Shown in pieces: positions 25,678 to 34,274 of a stretch of 64,000 bases of DNA. Origin of the DNA: Bradyrhizobium sp. 4 (GTDB lineage: Bacteria > Pseudomonadota > Alphaproteobacteria > Rhizobiales > Xanthobacteraceae); NCBI RefSeq assembly GCF_023100905.1, contig NZ_CP064686.1, positions 6,076,001 through 6,140,000 of the forward strand, in the 5' to 3' direction. The notes under the pieces are model-generated. The model was not told the origin of the DNA. It saw only the letters and a list, made by a program, of their open reading frames with translations, and did no database searches. Each line of letters starts with the position of its first letter. Position 1 is the first letter of the stretch. Position numbers and translations under genes: made by a program.

Positions 25678-26653
25678 CGCCGACGCGGCCAGCTCAGTCA
25701 AGCGCGCCGATCCCTTTGCGCCGCTGACCTCCGAAATGCTCGACGTCGGCGACGGCCACGAGCTCTATGTCGAGAGCGTCGGCCGCACCGACGGAATCCC
25801 CGCGGTCTATCTGCATGGCGGCCCCGGCAGCGGCTGCCAACCCGACCATCGCCGCCTCTTTGATCCCGACCGTTTCCATGCCGTGCTGTTCGACCAGCGC
25901 GGCTGCGGCCGCAGCCGGCCGAAGGGATCGCGCGCACACAACACCACGCAGCATCTGATCGCGGACATGGAACAGATCCGCGAGAAATTCGGGGTCGCGC
26001 GCTGGATGGTGGTCGGCGGCTCCTGGGGCGCGACGCTGGCGCTGGCTTATGCGCAGGCCCATCCTACGCGCGTCTCCGGGATTGCGCTCCGCGCGACGTT
26101 TCTCGGCACGCGTGCTGAAGTCGAGATCGCCTTCACCTCGCGCCTGTCGCAATTCTACCCCGCCCTCTACGAGGATTTCCTCAGCGTGCTGCCGGTCGAG
26201 GAACGCGCGCGGCCGGTGGAGGCCTATTATCGCCGCATCCTCGATCCCGATCCGGCCGTGCATGGCCCCGCCTCGCGCGCCTGGCACGATACCGAGCGCG
26301 CCCTGTCGGAGCACAAGGCGGCAAAGACGCGGATCGACCTGGCGTCGCTGAACGTGTGGCGCACATTGCCGGCGACGCCGTTCATGGAGGCGCATTATTT
26401 CGTCCAGGACAGCTTCATGACGGAGAACCAGTTGTTGCGGAACGCCGGCAAGCTCGACGGCATCCCCGGCATCATCGTCCAGGGCCGCTACGATCTGTTG
26501 TGCCCTCCCGAGACATCGCAGGCGCTCGCGAAAGCGTGGCCAGGTTCCGAGATTCGCGTCGTGGAAGAAGCCGGCCATTCGCTCTATGATGCCGGCGTGC
26601 GGGACGCGGTCATGAAGTCGATCGCGGATATCGCCTCGAAGATTTCGCGATAG
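25667..26653 (+). CDS. Prolyl iminopeptidase-like alpha/beta hydrolase
   Basis: The start MMPDADAASS at 25667 (or 25670) overlaps the pqqE end by 11 bp, so the gene belongs to the pqq operon. The roughly 328-residue product shows the proline iminopeptidase (S33) signature: oxyanion HGGPGSGC, FDQRGCGRSRPKG, nucleophile elbow GGSWG (TLALAYA follows), the Asp in VQGRYDLLCP and the His in EEAGHSLYD. The family removes N-terminal proline from peptides in the cytosol. No M16-type pqqF peptidase is in the window. A role in processing PqqA leftovers or freeing the crosslinked dipeptide is possible but only inferred from position. Confidence 0.88.
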   Translation: MMPDADAASSVKRADPFAPLTSEMLDVGDGHELYVESVGRTDGIPAVYLHGGPGSGCQPDHRRLFDPDRFHAVLFDQRGCGRSRPKGSRAHNTTQHLIADMEQIREKFGVARWMVVGGSWGATLALAYAQAHPTRVSGIALRATFLGTRAEVEIAFTSRLSQFYPALYEDFLSVLPVEERARPVEAYYRRILDPDPAVHGPASRAWHDTERALSEHKAAKTRIDLASLNVWRTLPATPFMEAHYFVQDSFMTENQLLRNAGKLDGIPGIIVQGRYDLLCPPETSQALAKAWPGSEIRVVEEAGHSLYDAGVRDAVMKSIADIASKISR

Positions 26654-26665
26654 CGGGACAAGGAA

Positions 26666-27343
26666 ATGCCACTCGCAGGTAAAGGCATGCTGCTGACGTC
26701 GATGAATATCGACGTTTCAGATGAAGCCGATTTCAATCGCTGGTATGATCGCGAGCATCTGGAAGAGCGCGTTGCGATCGAGGGTTTTCTGGAGGCGCGG
26801 CGCTATGTCGCGCGCGCCGCCAATCCCAAATACCTCTCGCTGTATTCGACCGCGACACTCGACGTGCTCGACAGTCCCGCCTACCGGGCGCAGCTCGTTA
26901 ACCAGACTGAATGGTCGCGGCGGAGCATGGCGCATTTCAAGGACATGCTGCGCGTGGTCGCCCGCATCACGATCAGCAATGGTACCGGACGCGGCGCGAC
27001 GCTCGGCCTCGTGCGGCTGCGGCCGACGCCGGACAATGCAGCCGCGTGGCGTGACGCACTGCAAGAACGGCTGGCGCCGGATAAGCACGACGGTATCATC
27101 TCGATGCATCTGCTCGAGAGCGAGCCGGAATTGTCGGGCGCAACGGCGGATGTTCCGGCAGTACGCAATGAAGGCGCGCGCGACTGGTTCGTGCTGATCG
27201 ACGGCACGCATGTCGGCGCGGTCTCGGCCGTGATCGCCGCGCGCTTCACCGGCCCTGCCGCCTCGCCATTCCCGCTTCCCGTGTCGGTCGGCACCTACAG
27301 CCTGATGTGGGACCTCGCCAAGAGCGACATCGCGCGCAACTAA
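26666..27343 (+). CDS. Conserved hypothetical protein with two ferredoxin-like (dimeric alpha-beta barrel) halves
   Basis: The 225-residue protein begins 12 nt after the hydrolase gene and probably shares its transcript. The first half (GKGMLLTSMNIDVSDEADFNRWYDREHLEERVAIEGFLEARRYV) has the W-Y-x-x-x-H-L pattern of DUF4286/EthD-like dimeric barrels. The second half (GLVRLRPTPDNAAAWRDALQERL) looks like a repeat of that fold. It is cytosolic with no signal peptide. The function is unknown. Confidence 0.75.
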   Translation: MPLAGKGMLLTSMNIDVSDEADFNRWYDREHLEERVAIEGFLEARRYVARAANPKYLSLYSTATLDVLDSPAYRAQLVNQTEWSRRSMAHFKDMLRVVARITISNGTGRGATLGLVRLRPTPDNAAAWRDALQERLAPDKHDGIISMHLLESEPELSGATADVPAVRNEGARDWFVLIDGTHVGAVSAVIAARFTGPAASPFPLPVSVGTYSLMWDLAKSDIARN

Positions 27344-27357
27344 GCCGTCGCACGCAT

Positions 27358-27371
27358 TGCAACATGTTGCA
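27358..27371. promoter_or_regulatory. Perfect 14-bp palindrome
   Basis: TGCAACATGTTGCA is a perfect palindrome 15 nt after the preceding stop codon and 72 bases upstream of the candidate -35 box for the oxidoreductase operon. It is a candidate regulator site. Confidence 0.5.
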
Positions 27372-27442
27372 CCGCCACATACTGCGCGCGGCCGTTAATG
27401 CTGTGTGCGCGTGGCTCCCATGAAAGAGGGGAAGCGCGAAAT

Positions 27443-27493
27443 TTGCCGTTGTACTTCGGAACGGTTCTAATAAGCTAACCCAATGACGTCATT
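27443..27493 (+). promoter_or_regulatory. Candidate sigma-70 promoter and downstream palindrome for the 2-oxoacid oxidoreductase operon
   Basis: TTGCCG (27443-27448) and TCTAAT (27466-27471) are spaced by 17 nt. A perfect 12-bp palindrome AATGACGTCATT (27482-27493) lies at or just past the expected transcription start, a position where a repressor would block initiation. The leader to the start codon at 27578 is about 100 nt. Confidence 0.45.
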
Positions 27494-27577
27494 CAGAAAC
27501 CAGATCGCCGCGCGTTAGCGTTCGCCAAGCTCAAGAAAAGGCCGCCGGGTCTTTGAGCCTGCGCGGACAGGGTAGGA

Positions 27578-29377
27578 ATGAAACCGACCGATATTGCGGC
27601 CCCCGACTACTTTCACAAAGTAGTCGATTGCCAATGGGCCTGTCCTGCGCACACCCCCGTTCCCGAATACATCCGACTGATCGCCCAAGGCCGCTACAGC
27701 GACGCCTATATGATCAATTGGAAATCGAACGTGTTTCCCGGAATTCTGGGACGCACCTGCGATCGTCCATGCGAGCCGGCGTGCCGCCGCGGACGTGTCG
27801 AGGAGACGCCGGTCGCGATCTGCCGCCTCAAGCGCGTCGCCGCCGACTTCAAGGACGACATCACCCAACGCCTGCCGCGGCCCTCGGCCAAGAACGGCAA
27901 GCGCGTTGCATTCGTCGGCGGCGGTCCCGCTTCGCTGACGGTGGCGCGCGATCTCGCGCCGCTCGGCTATCATTGCACCGTGTTCGACGCCGATCCCCAA
28001 GCCGGCGGCATGATGCGCTCGCAGATCCCGAAATTTCGCCTGCCCGATTCGGTCATCGACGAGGAGACCGGCTACATCCTGGGTCTCGGGGTCGACTTCA
28101 AGGGCGGCCACCGCATCGAGAGCATGAAGGCGCTGCTCGCGGAGAAGTACGACGCGATCTTCGTCGGCTCCGGCGCACCGCGCGGCCGCGAGCTCGACAT
28201 TCCCGGACGCAAGGAAGCAGCCGCCAACGTCCATATCGGCATCGACTGGCTGTCATCTGTCTCGTTCGGCCATACCGACAAGATCGGCAAGCGCGTCATC
28301 GTGCTCGGCGGCGGCAACACCGCGATGGATTGCTGCCGCACCGCGCGCCGCCTCGGCGGCGAAGAGGTGAAGGTCGTCGTGCGCTCCGGCTTCGAGGAAA
28401 TGAAGGCCTCGCCCTGGGAGAAGGAAGACGCGCTCCACGAAGACATCCCGATCCTCAACTTCCTCGTGCCCACGGCTTTCGTCCACGATAACGGCAAGCT
28501 CACCGGTATCACCTTCCAGAAGGTGAAGGCCGAATACGACGCCAAGGGCCGCCGCAACCTCGTGCCCTCGGGCGAGCCGGACCAGACCATCGAATGCGAC
28601 GACGTGCTGGTCGCGGTCGGCCAGGAGAACGCTTTCCCCTGGATCGAGCAGGATTGCGGCATCGAGTTCGACAAATGGCACATGCCCAAGGTCGATCCGA
28701 AGACGTTCGTATCCACCAATCCAAAAGTGTTCTTCGGCGGCGACGCCGCGTTCGGGCCGAAGAACATCATCTGGGCGGTGGCGCAGGGCCATGACGCCGC
28801 GCTGTCGATCCACAAAATGCTCTCGGGCGAGGACGTCACCGAGCGGCCATTGCCGGAGGTGCACATCTCCTCGCAAAAGATGGGCATCCACGAATGGAGC
28901 TATGATAACGACATCTCCAACGACAAGCGCTACAAGGTGCCGCATCGCGACAAGGTGATCGCGCTGAAGGACATCCGCACCGAGGTCGAACTCGGCTACG
29001 ACGTCAAGCTCGCGCTCGGCGAAGCCCATCGCTGCCTGAACTGCGACGTCCAGACCGTGTTCTCGACATCGCTCTGCATCGAGTGCGATGCCTGCGTCGA
29101 CATCTGTCCGATGGATTGCATCACCTTCACGGAGAATGGCGAGGAAACCGATCTGCGCCAGCGCCTGAAGGCGCCGTCACTGCATCCCGACCAGGACCTC
29201 TACGTTTCCTCTGATCTCAAGACCGGGCGCGTGATGGTGAAGGACGAGGACGTCTGCCTGCACTGTGGGCTGTGCGCCGAGCGTTGTCCCACCGGCGCCT
29301 GGGACATGCAGAAATATTTGATCGAAATGACTCAAGCGGGTTCGACATGTCCGACAAAAAGCCGATCAGCAGCGTAA
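27578..29377 (+). CDS. GltD-like FAD/NAD(P) flavoprotein with ferredoxin domain, gamma subunit of a 2-oxoacid oxidoreductase
   Basis: The 599-residue product (about 66 kDa) has three parts. The N-terminal Fe-S domain is of the glutamate-synthase/DPD type (CQWACPAHTPVPEYI, GRTCDRPCEPACRRGRVEETPVAICRLKR). Two dinucleotide folds follow (VAFVGGGPASLTVARDL for FAD; VIVLGGGNTAMDCCRTARRLGG for NAD(P)H). The C-terminal domain carries two [4Fe-4S] motifs (CIECDACVDICPMDC and CLHCGLCAERCPTGAW). It overlaps the alpha-subunit gene by 31 bp. As I remember, the 2-oxoglutarate:NADP+ oxidoreductase of Azoarcus evansii has such a ~66-kDa subunit. It should pass electrons between the thiamine core, NADP(H) and ferredoxin. 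Confidence 0.85.
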   Translation: MKPTDIAAPDYFHKVVDCQWACPAHTPVPEYIRLIAQGRYSDAYMINWKSNVFPGILGRTCDRPCEPACRRGRVEETPVAICRLKRVAADFKDDITQRLPRPSAKNGKRVAFVGGGPASLTVARDLAPLGYHCTVFDADPQAGGMMRSQIPKFRLPDSVIDEETGYILGLGVDFKGGHRIESMKALLAEKYDAIFVGSGAPRGRELDIPGRKEAAANVHIGIDWLSSVSFGHTDKIGKRVIVLGGGNTAMDCCRTARRLGGEEVKVVVRSGFEEMKASPWEKEDALHEDIPILNFLVPTAFVHDNGKLTGITFQKVKAEYDAKGRRNLVPSGEPDQTIECDDVLVAVGQENAFPWIEQDCGIEFDKWHMPKVDPKTFVSTNPKVFFGGDAAFGPKNIIWAVAQGHDAALSIHKMLSGEDVTERPLPEVHISSQKMGIHEWSYDNDISNDKRYKVPHRDKVIALKDIRTEVELGYDVKLALGEAHRCLNCDVQTVFSTSLCIECDACVDICPMDCITFTENGEETDLRQRLKAPSLHPDQDLYVSSDLKTGRVMVKDEDVCLHCGLCAERCPTGAWDMQKYLIEMTQAGSTCPTKSRSAA

Positions 29378-31194
29378 ACGACTTCGTCGTCCGCTTCGCC
29401 AACGTCAACGGATCGGGCTCGGCCAGCGCCAACGAGATGTTTGCGCGCGCGATCCTGCGCCATGGCGTTCCGGTGAGCCCCCGTAACATCTTCCCCTCCA
29501 ACATCCAGGGCCTGCCGACCTGGTACGAGGTGCGGGTGACCGAAGACGGCCATCTCGGCGCCCGCGGCGGCGTCGACATGATGGTCGCAATGAACCCGCA
29601 GACCTGGGACAAGGACGTCGCTGGCATCGAGCCCGGCGGCTATCTGTTCTACGATTCCACCAAGCCGATGCCGTCGACGAAATTCCGCGACGACATCACC
29701 GTGATCGGCGTTCCCCTGACTGCGATCACCAACTCGACCTACACCGATCCGCGCCAGCGCCAGCTGTTCAAGAACATCATCTATCTCGGGGCACTCTCGG
29801 CGCTGCTCGACATGGATCCGAAGCTGATCGAGCAGCTCATCGGCGAACAGTACAAGGGCAAGGAGAAGCTCTTGTCCTCCAACGTCCACGCGTTGCATCT
29901 CGGCCGCGACTGGGCGCTGCAGAACCTGAAATGCCCGACCGGGCTGCGGGTGAAGAAGTCCGACAAGGTCGGCGACCGCATCTTCATCGAGGGCAACAGC
30001 GCGGCCGCGCTCGGCGCCGTCTATGGCGGCGCCACGGTATGCGCCTGGTATCCGATCACGCCATCCTCGTCGGTAGCGGAGGCTTTCACCGCCCACTGCA
30101 AGAAGTACCGGCACGATCCCGAGACCGGCAAGGCGAAGTACGCGATCGTGCAGGGCGAGGACGAGCTGGCTTCGATCGGCATCGTGATCGGCGCCTCCTG
30201 GAACGGCGCCCGCGCCTTCACCGCGACCTCAGGCCCCGGCATCTCGTTGATGACCGAGTTCATCGGCCTGTCGTATTTCGCCGAAATCCCGGCCGTGATC
30301 ATGAACATCCAGCGCGCCGGTCCTTCGACCGGCATGCCGACCCGCACCCAGCAATGCGACATCATCGCCTGCGCCTATGCTTCGCATGGCGACACCAAGC
30401 ATGTGCTGCTGTTCCCCGAAGATCCCGCTGAAGCGTTCGAGTTCGCGGCCGCGGCCTTCGATCTCGCCGAGCGGCTCCAAACCACCATCTTCCTGATGCT
30501 GGACCTCGACATCGGCATGAACCACCGGCTCTGCCGTCCGCTGAAGTGGGACGATTCCAAGCAATATGACCGCGGCAAGGTGATGACCGCGGAGATGCTG
30601 GACGAAGGCCGCGACTTCGGCCGCTATCTCGACGTCGACGGCGACGGCATCCCCTACCGCACCTATCCCGGCACGCATCCGACCAAGGGGTCCTATTTCA
30701 CCCGCGGCACGTCGCGTGACCGCTATGCGCGTTACTCCGAGGAAGGCTCGGTCTACGCCGACAACATGCAGCGGCTCATGCGCAAGTTCGAGTCCGCGCA
30801 GGACATGGTGCCGCGGCCGCTCCAGGCGAATGCGGAACGGCCGACCAAATACGGCGTGATCTATTTCGGCTCGACCTCGCCGGCGATGGACGAGGCGATC
30901 GGCCTGCTGGAAACGCGCGGGCACCAGCTCGACCGCCTGCGCATCCGAGCCTTCCCGTTTCACTCCAGCGTGGCGAGCTTCCTCGCCGAGCACGATTTCG
31001 TCTACGTCGTCGAGCAGAATCGCGACAGCCAGCTGCGCCAGTTGATCGTCAACGAGAACGGCATCGACCCGGTGCGGCTGGTGCCGATCGTGCATTACGA
31101 CGGCTCACCGATCACCGCCCGCTTCATCGCAAAAGCCATTGGCGACCACCAGGATCACCTCAAGGTGACCCCGCTCCGCAAGGCCGTGTCATGA
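29347..31194 (+). CDS. 2-oxoacid:acceptor oxidoreductase, fused gamma-alpha subunit (KorA type)
   Basis: The start at 29347 (MSDKKPISSVNDFVVRFANVNGSGSASANEMF) gives 615 residues. The N-terminal part (about 1-200) is the gamma domain of POR/KOR enzymes (FANVNGSGSASANEMFARAILRHG...GLPTWYEVRVTEDGHLGARGG). The alpha domain follows, with GGATVCAWYPITPSSSVAEAF, where the Y-P-I-T-P-S-S motif contacts thiamine and substrate. It oxidatively decarboxylates a 2-oxoacid to the acyl-CoA together with the beta subunit. The KOR (2-oxoglutarate) assignment rests on the subunit layout. The gene overlaps the beta-subunit start by 4 bp (ATGA). Confidence 0.9.
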   Translation: MSDKKPISSVNDFVVRFANVNGSGSASANEMFARAILRHGVPVSPRNIFPSNIQGLPTWYEVRVTEDGHLGARGGVDMMVAMNPQTWDKDVAGIEPGGYLFYDSTKPMPSTKFRDDITVIGVPLTAITNSTYTDPRQRQLFKNIIYLGALSALLDMDPKLIEQLIGEQYKGKEKLLSSNVHALHLGRDWALQNLKCPTGLRVKKSDKVGDRIFIEGNSAAALGAVYGGATVCAWYPITPSSSVAEAFTAHCKKYRHDPETGKAKYAIVQGEDELASIGIVIGASWNGARAFTATSGPGISLMTEFIGLSYFAEIPAVIMNIQRAGPSTGMPTRTQQCDIIACAYASHGDTKHVLLFPEDPAEAFEFAAAAFDLAERLQTTIFLMLDLDIGMNHRLCRPLKWDDSKQYDRGKVMTAEMLDEGRDFGRYLDVDGDGIPYRTYPGTHPTKGSYFTRGTSRDRYARYSEEGSVYADNMQRLMRKFESAQDMVPRPLQANAERPTKYGVIYFGSTSPAMDEAIGLLETRGHQLDRLRIRAFPFHSSVASFLAEHDFVYVVEQNRDSQLRQLIVNENGIDPVRLVPIVHYDGSPITARFIAKAIGDHQDHLKVTPLRKAVS

Positions 31195-32246
31195 CCTACA
31201 TTGCAAAGCCGAAATTCCACCATCCCGGGCTGAAGAAGAACGAGCTCGGCTACACCCATCGCGATTACGAAGGCAAGATCTCGACGCTGTGCGCCGGCTG
31301 CGGCCACGACTCGATCACGGCCTCGATCATCGAGGCCTGCTATGAGCTTTCGATCGAGCCGCACCGGGTCGCCAAGATCTCGGGCATCGGCTGCTCGTCG
31401 AAGACGCCCGACTATTTCCTCGGCAATTCGCACGGCTTCAACTCCGTGCACGGCCGCATGCCGTCGGTCCTGACCGGCGCCAACCTCGCCAATCGCGATT
31501 TGATCTATCTCGGCGTCTCCGGCGACGGCGATTCCGCCTCGATCGGCTTCGGCCAGTTCGCGCATTCGATCCGGCGCGGCGTCAACATGACCTATATCGT
31601 CGAGAACAACGGCGTCTACGGCCTGACCAAGGGCCAGTTCTCGGCGACCGCCGACCGCGGCTCGAAGTCCAAGAAGGGCGTCACCAACACCGACAACGCC
31701 ATCGACCTCGTCGCGATCGCGCTGCAGTTAGGGGCCACTTTCGTCGCGCGCTCGTTCTCCGGCGACAAGACCCAGCTCGTGCCGCTGATCGCGGCCGCGA
31801 TCCGCCACAAGGGCGCGTCGTTCATCGACGTCATCAGCCCCTGCATCGCATTCAACAACCACGCCGGCTCGACCAAGAGCTTCGACTATGTCCGCGAGCA
31901 CAATGACGCGGTGAACCGGCTCGACGTGCTGGTTGGCCGCGATCCGATCGCGGTGGATTACGCACCAGGCACGGTGCAGATGGTCGAGCAGCATGACGGC
32001 AGCAGGATCGCGCTGCGCAAGATCGACGCCGACTACGATCCGCATGACCGGCTCGGCGCCCAGACCTTTCTGCAAAAGCACGCCGCCAAGGGACAGATCG
32101 TCACCGGCCTGCTCTACGTCGACCCTGATGCGGAAGATTTGCACGAGCATCTCAACACGGTCGAGACGCCGCTCAACACGCTGGAAGCGGACACGCTCTG
32201 CCCGGGCTCGGCGGCGCTGGACAAGTTCAACGCCAGCCTGCGGTGA
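31191..32246 (+). CDS. 2-oxoacid:acceptor oxidoreductase, beta subunit (KorB type)
   Basis: The 351-residue product carries the thiamine diphosphate motif GDGDSASIGFGQFAHSIRRGVNMTYIVENN and the cysteines for a [4Fe-4S] cluster: CAGCGHD, GIGCSSK and SPCIAFNNH. The absence of an extra ferredoxin domain fits the separate flavoprotein/ferredoxin subunit encoded two genes upstream. It is the last gene of the three-gene operon and is convergent with the DUF4399 gene (4-nt gap). Confidence 0.92.
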   Translation: MTYIAKPKFHHPGLKKNELGYTHRDYEGKISTLCAGCGHDSITASIIEACYELSIEPHRVAKISGIGCSSKTPDYFLGNSHGFNSVHGRMPSVLTGANLANRDLIYLGVSGDGDSASIGFGQFAHSIRRGVNMTYIVENNGVYGLTKGQFSATADRGSKSKKGVTNTDNAIDLVAIALQLGATFVARSFSGDKTQLVPLIAAAIRHKGASFIDVISPCIAFNNHAGSTKSFDYVREHNDAVNRLDVLVGRDPIAVDYAPGTVQMVEQHDGSRIALRKIDADYDPHDRLGAQTFLQKHAAKGQIVTGLLYVDPDAEDLHEHLNTVETPLNTLEADTLCPGSAALDKFNASLR

Positions 32247-32250
32247 CCGA

Positions 32251-32694
32251 CTACCGCGCCGCGGCCGGCTGCCTGACCCGTATAGTGATCTTCTCCGACA
32301 CGATGGGCGGCTCGAACGGATAGTGCCTGGCATCGCCCAGCACGAGTTGAAGCGTGTGCGTTCCGGGCGGAAGCTCGAGCAGCGTTTCGGTCTGCCCTGC
32401 CCCGAAATGCAGATGCGACTTGTCCTGCAGGATCGGCTCCTTGGGATCGATGGGGTCGTTGACGTCGATCAGCAGATGATGGTGACCGGCGTTCTGGTAT
32501 TCGTCGCCGGCATGGGTCACTCCCATGTTGCGCAAGCCGAACCGGACCCAGAATCCGCCGCGGACCTTCTGCCCGTCATGCGGGGTGATGAAATAGAGCT
32601 TGGCGTCCTTGGGCGCTGCCTTGCCTTGTGAAAAGGCTGCCCCCGGGAGCAATGCGAGCGCCGCCGCCAGCGCGACGCAACGAAATATCTGCAT
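32251..32694 (-). CDS. Exported DUF4399 protein
   Basis: The start at 32694 (MQIFRCVALAAALALLPGAAFSQ) gives a 147-residue protein with a Sec signal peptide. The mature part has the DUF4399 core with a His-rich metal-like motif (DEYQNAGHHHLLIDVNDP, LQDKSHLHFGAGQTETLLELPPGTHTLQLVLGD). It is periplasmic and the function is not established. It starts 17 nt after the cyclase-FGE gene and is probably co-transcribed with it. Confidence 0.85.
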   Translation of the reverse strand: MQIFRCVALAAALALLPGAAFSQGKAAPKDAKLYFITPHDGQKVRGGFWVRFGLRNMGVTHAGDEYQNAGHHHLLIDVNDPIDPKEPILQDKSHLHFGAGQTETLLELPPGTHTLQLVLGDARHYPFEPPIVSEKITIRVRQPAAAR

Positions 32695-32711
32695 CAAACC
32701 AACTCCACCAT

Positions 32712-34274
32712 TTAGGGGCTGAGCGCCACGCGGAATCCGTGCGTGGGATAACGAACATTGGTGTCGTAGCCGTCGCGGTTGGACGGCCGCACATATCTCG
32801 AATCGTTCTTCCAGGAGCCCGAGCGCAGGACATGAGCGCTGCAGTCCCCGTTGCTCCATGCCGAGGCGTCGCCGGGCGCGCCCTGATAGGTCTTGTGCCA
32901 GCAGTCCTCGACCCACTGATCGACACCGCCGCCCATGTCGTGGAGCCCGAACGGATTCGGCCTGAAGCTGCCGACCTTCGCGGGCTGCTCGGCCGCGAGA
33001 TCACCGCAATCCTTGCAGCCGGCCATGCCCGGCTGCAGCTTGTCGCCCCACCAATATTTGGTCTGCGTTCCGCCCCGCGCGGCATATTCCCATTCGGCTT
33101 CGCTCGGAAGCCGATAAGTCTTCTTCGTCGCCTGAGCGAGATAGGCCGCATATTGCTGCGCGTCGGTCCAGCTCACATTGCTGACAGGCGCATCGTCCTT
33201 GCCGATCGCCGTGAAGCCGCACGCCTTTGCAGCGGCGCACTCGTTCCATTCCTGCACGGTCACCGGATATTTTCCGATCGAGAACGGCTTGACCGTCACC
33301 TGATGGACAGGACGCTCGGTCGGGTCGTCGTTGCTTCCCATCGCAAAGCTGCCGCCGCGAATGGCGACCATCTCGGGTTCGCGGACGGGAATTGGCGATT
33401 GACTTGCCGATTGACTCGTCGATTGAATTGGCGCCGGAGCGGGCGACGGAGATGACGAAGCCGCGGAGGGAGACGGCTGCGGCGTCTGCGGCGCCGCTTC
33501 GCGCGGCGGAGGCTGCGGGCTCGGCGATGCGGCCGGAGAAGTGGCAGGAGAAACGGTAGTGACGGCGGCCTGCTCGCCCACCCTGCCCGGCGTCTGAGCC
33601 AGCAGATACCACAGCACGCCGGCGGCCATCACCGACAGCGTGATTCCCAGGAGAAAGATCAGAGCATTCTCGCGCCGCCCGCGCGTCCTGCCGACCGCGT
33701 CTGCATCCGGCAGCACTTTATAGACCCGCACGGGATCGGTGATGTTCTTGACTTTGCGGTCCCCGAGCGACTCGTAACCGCACACGACCTTGTGCTTTAT
33801 CTGCTCGTAGATCGCGCCGGAGATAAAGACCTGGCCTGGCTCTGCGATGCCCTCGATGCGCGTCGCGATGTTGACGCCATCGCCGTAGACGTCATCAGGC
33901 TCCACGATGACGTCACCGAGATTGACGCCAATCCGGTACTCGATCCTGGTCTCCTTCGGAAGCGAGGCGTTGCGGCCGATGAGATTTTGCTGGATGACGA
34001 TGCTGCATCGCACGGCCTCGACCGGACTGTCGAAGATCGCGATGAAGCCATCGCCCGTCGTCTTCACCAGACTTCCGTGGTGCTCGACGATGCTGGGCTG
34101 GATGAGATCCCGCTCGATCCGCTTGACGCGGACGTGCGTGCCCTCCTCGTCGGCCTGCATCAGGCGGCTGTAGGAAGCGATGTCACCGACAATGATGGCC
34201 GCGAGACGACGAGGCATAGGGCCGTGTGTGGGCGGCTCGTCATTCCCGGATCTGAAGTTGCGAATTTCGCCCAT
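32712..34274 (-). CDS. Transmembrane class III adenylate/guanylate cyclase fused to a formylglycine-generating-enzyme-like domain
   Basis: The ATG at 34274 (MGEIRNF) has GGAG upstream; a TTG at 34292 would add 6 residues. The 520-residue product has a class III cyclase domain (about 22-190; VGDIASYSRLMQADEEGT, LVKTTGDGFIAIF with the metal aspartates, DDVYGDGVNIATRIEG), one membrane helix (about 213-233), a Pro/Ser-rich linker (about 250-295) and a SUMF1/FGE-type domain (about 300-518; GGSFAMGSNDDPTERPVHQVTV, RLPSEAEWEYAARGG, GLHDMGGGVDQWVEDCW). The FGE active-site cysteine is absent (SRYVRPSNR where R-C-A is usual), so the periplasmic domain is probably a binding or sensor domain. It may make cAMP in response to a periplasmic ligand. 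Confidence 0.88.
   Translation of the reverse strand: MGEIRNFRSGNDEPPTHGPMPRRLAAIIVGDIASYSRLMQADEEGTHVRVKRIERDLIQPSIVEHHGSLVKTTGDGFIAIFDSPVEAVRCSIVIQQNLIGRNASLPKETRIEYRIGVNLGDVIVEPDDVYGDGVNIATRIEGIAEPGQVFISGAIYEQIKHKVVCGYESLGDRKVKNITDPVRVYKVLPDADAVGRTRGRRENALIFLLGITLSVMAAGVLWYLLAQTPGRVGEQAAVTTVSPATSPAASPSPQPPPREAAPQTPQPSPSAASSSPSPAPAPIQSTSQSASQSPIPVREPEMVAIRGGSFAMGSNDDPTERPVHQVTVKPFSIGKYPVTVQEWNECAAAKACGFTAIGKDDAPVSNVSWTDAQQYAAYLAQATKKTYRLPSEAEWEYAARGGTQTKYWWGDKLQPGMAGCKDCGDLAAEQPAKVGSFRPNPFGLHDMGGGVDQWVEDCWHKTYQGAPGDASAWSNGDCSAHVLRSGSWKNDSRYVRPSNRDGYDTNVRYPTHGFRVALSP

Noticed and set aside
32712..33400. FGE domain as a true formylglycine-generating (sulfatase-maturing) enzyme
   Set aside because: The active-site Cys motif is missing and no sulfatase gene is nearby; called FGE-fold only.
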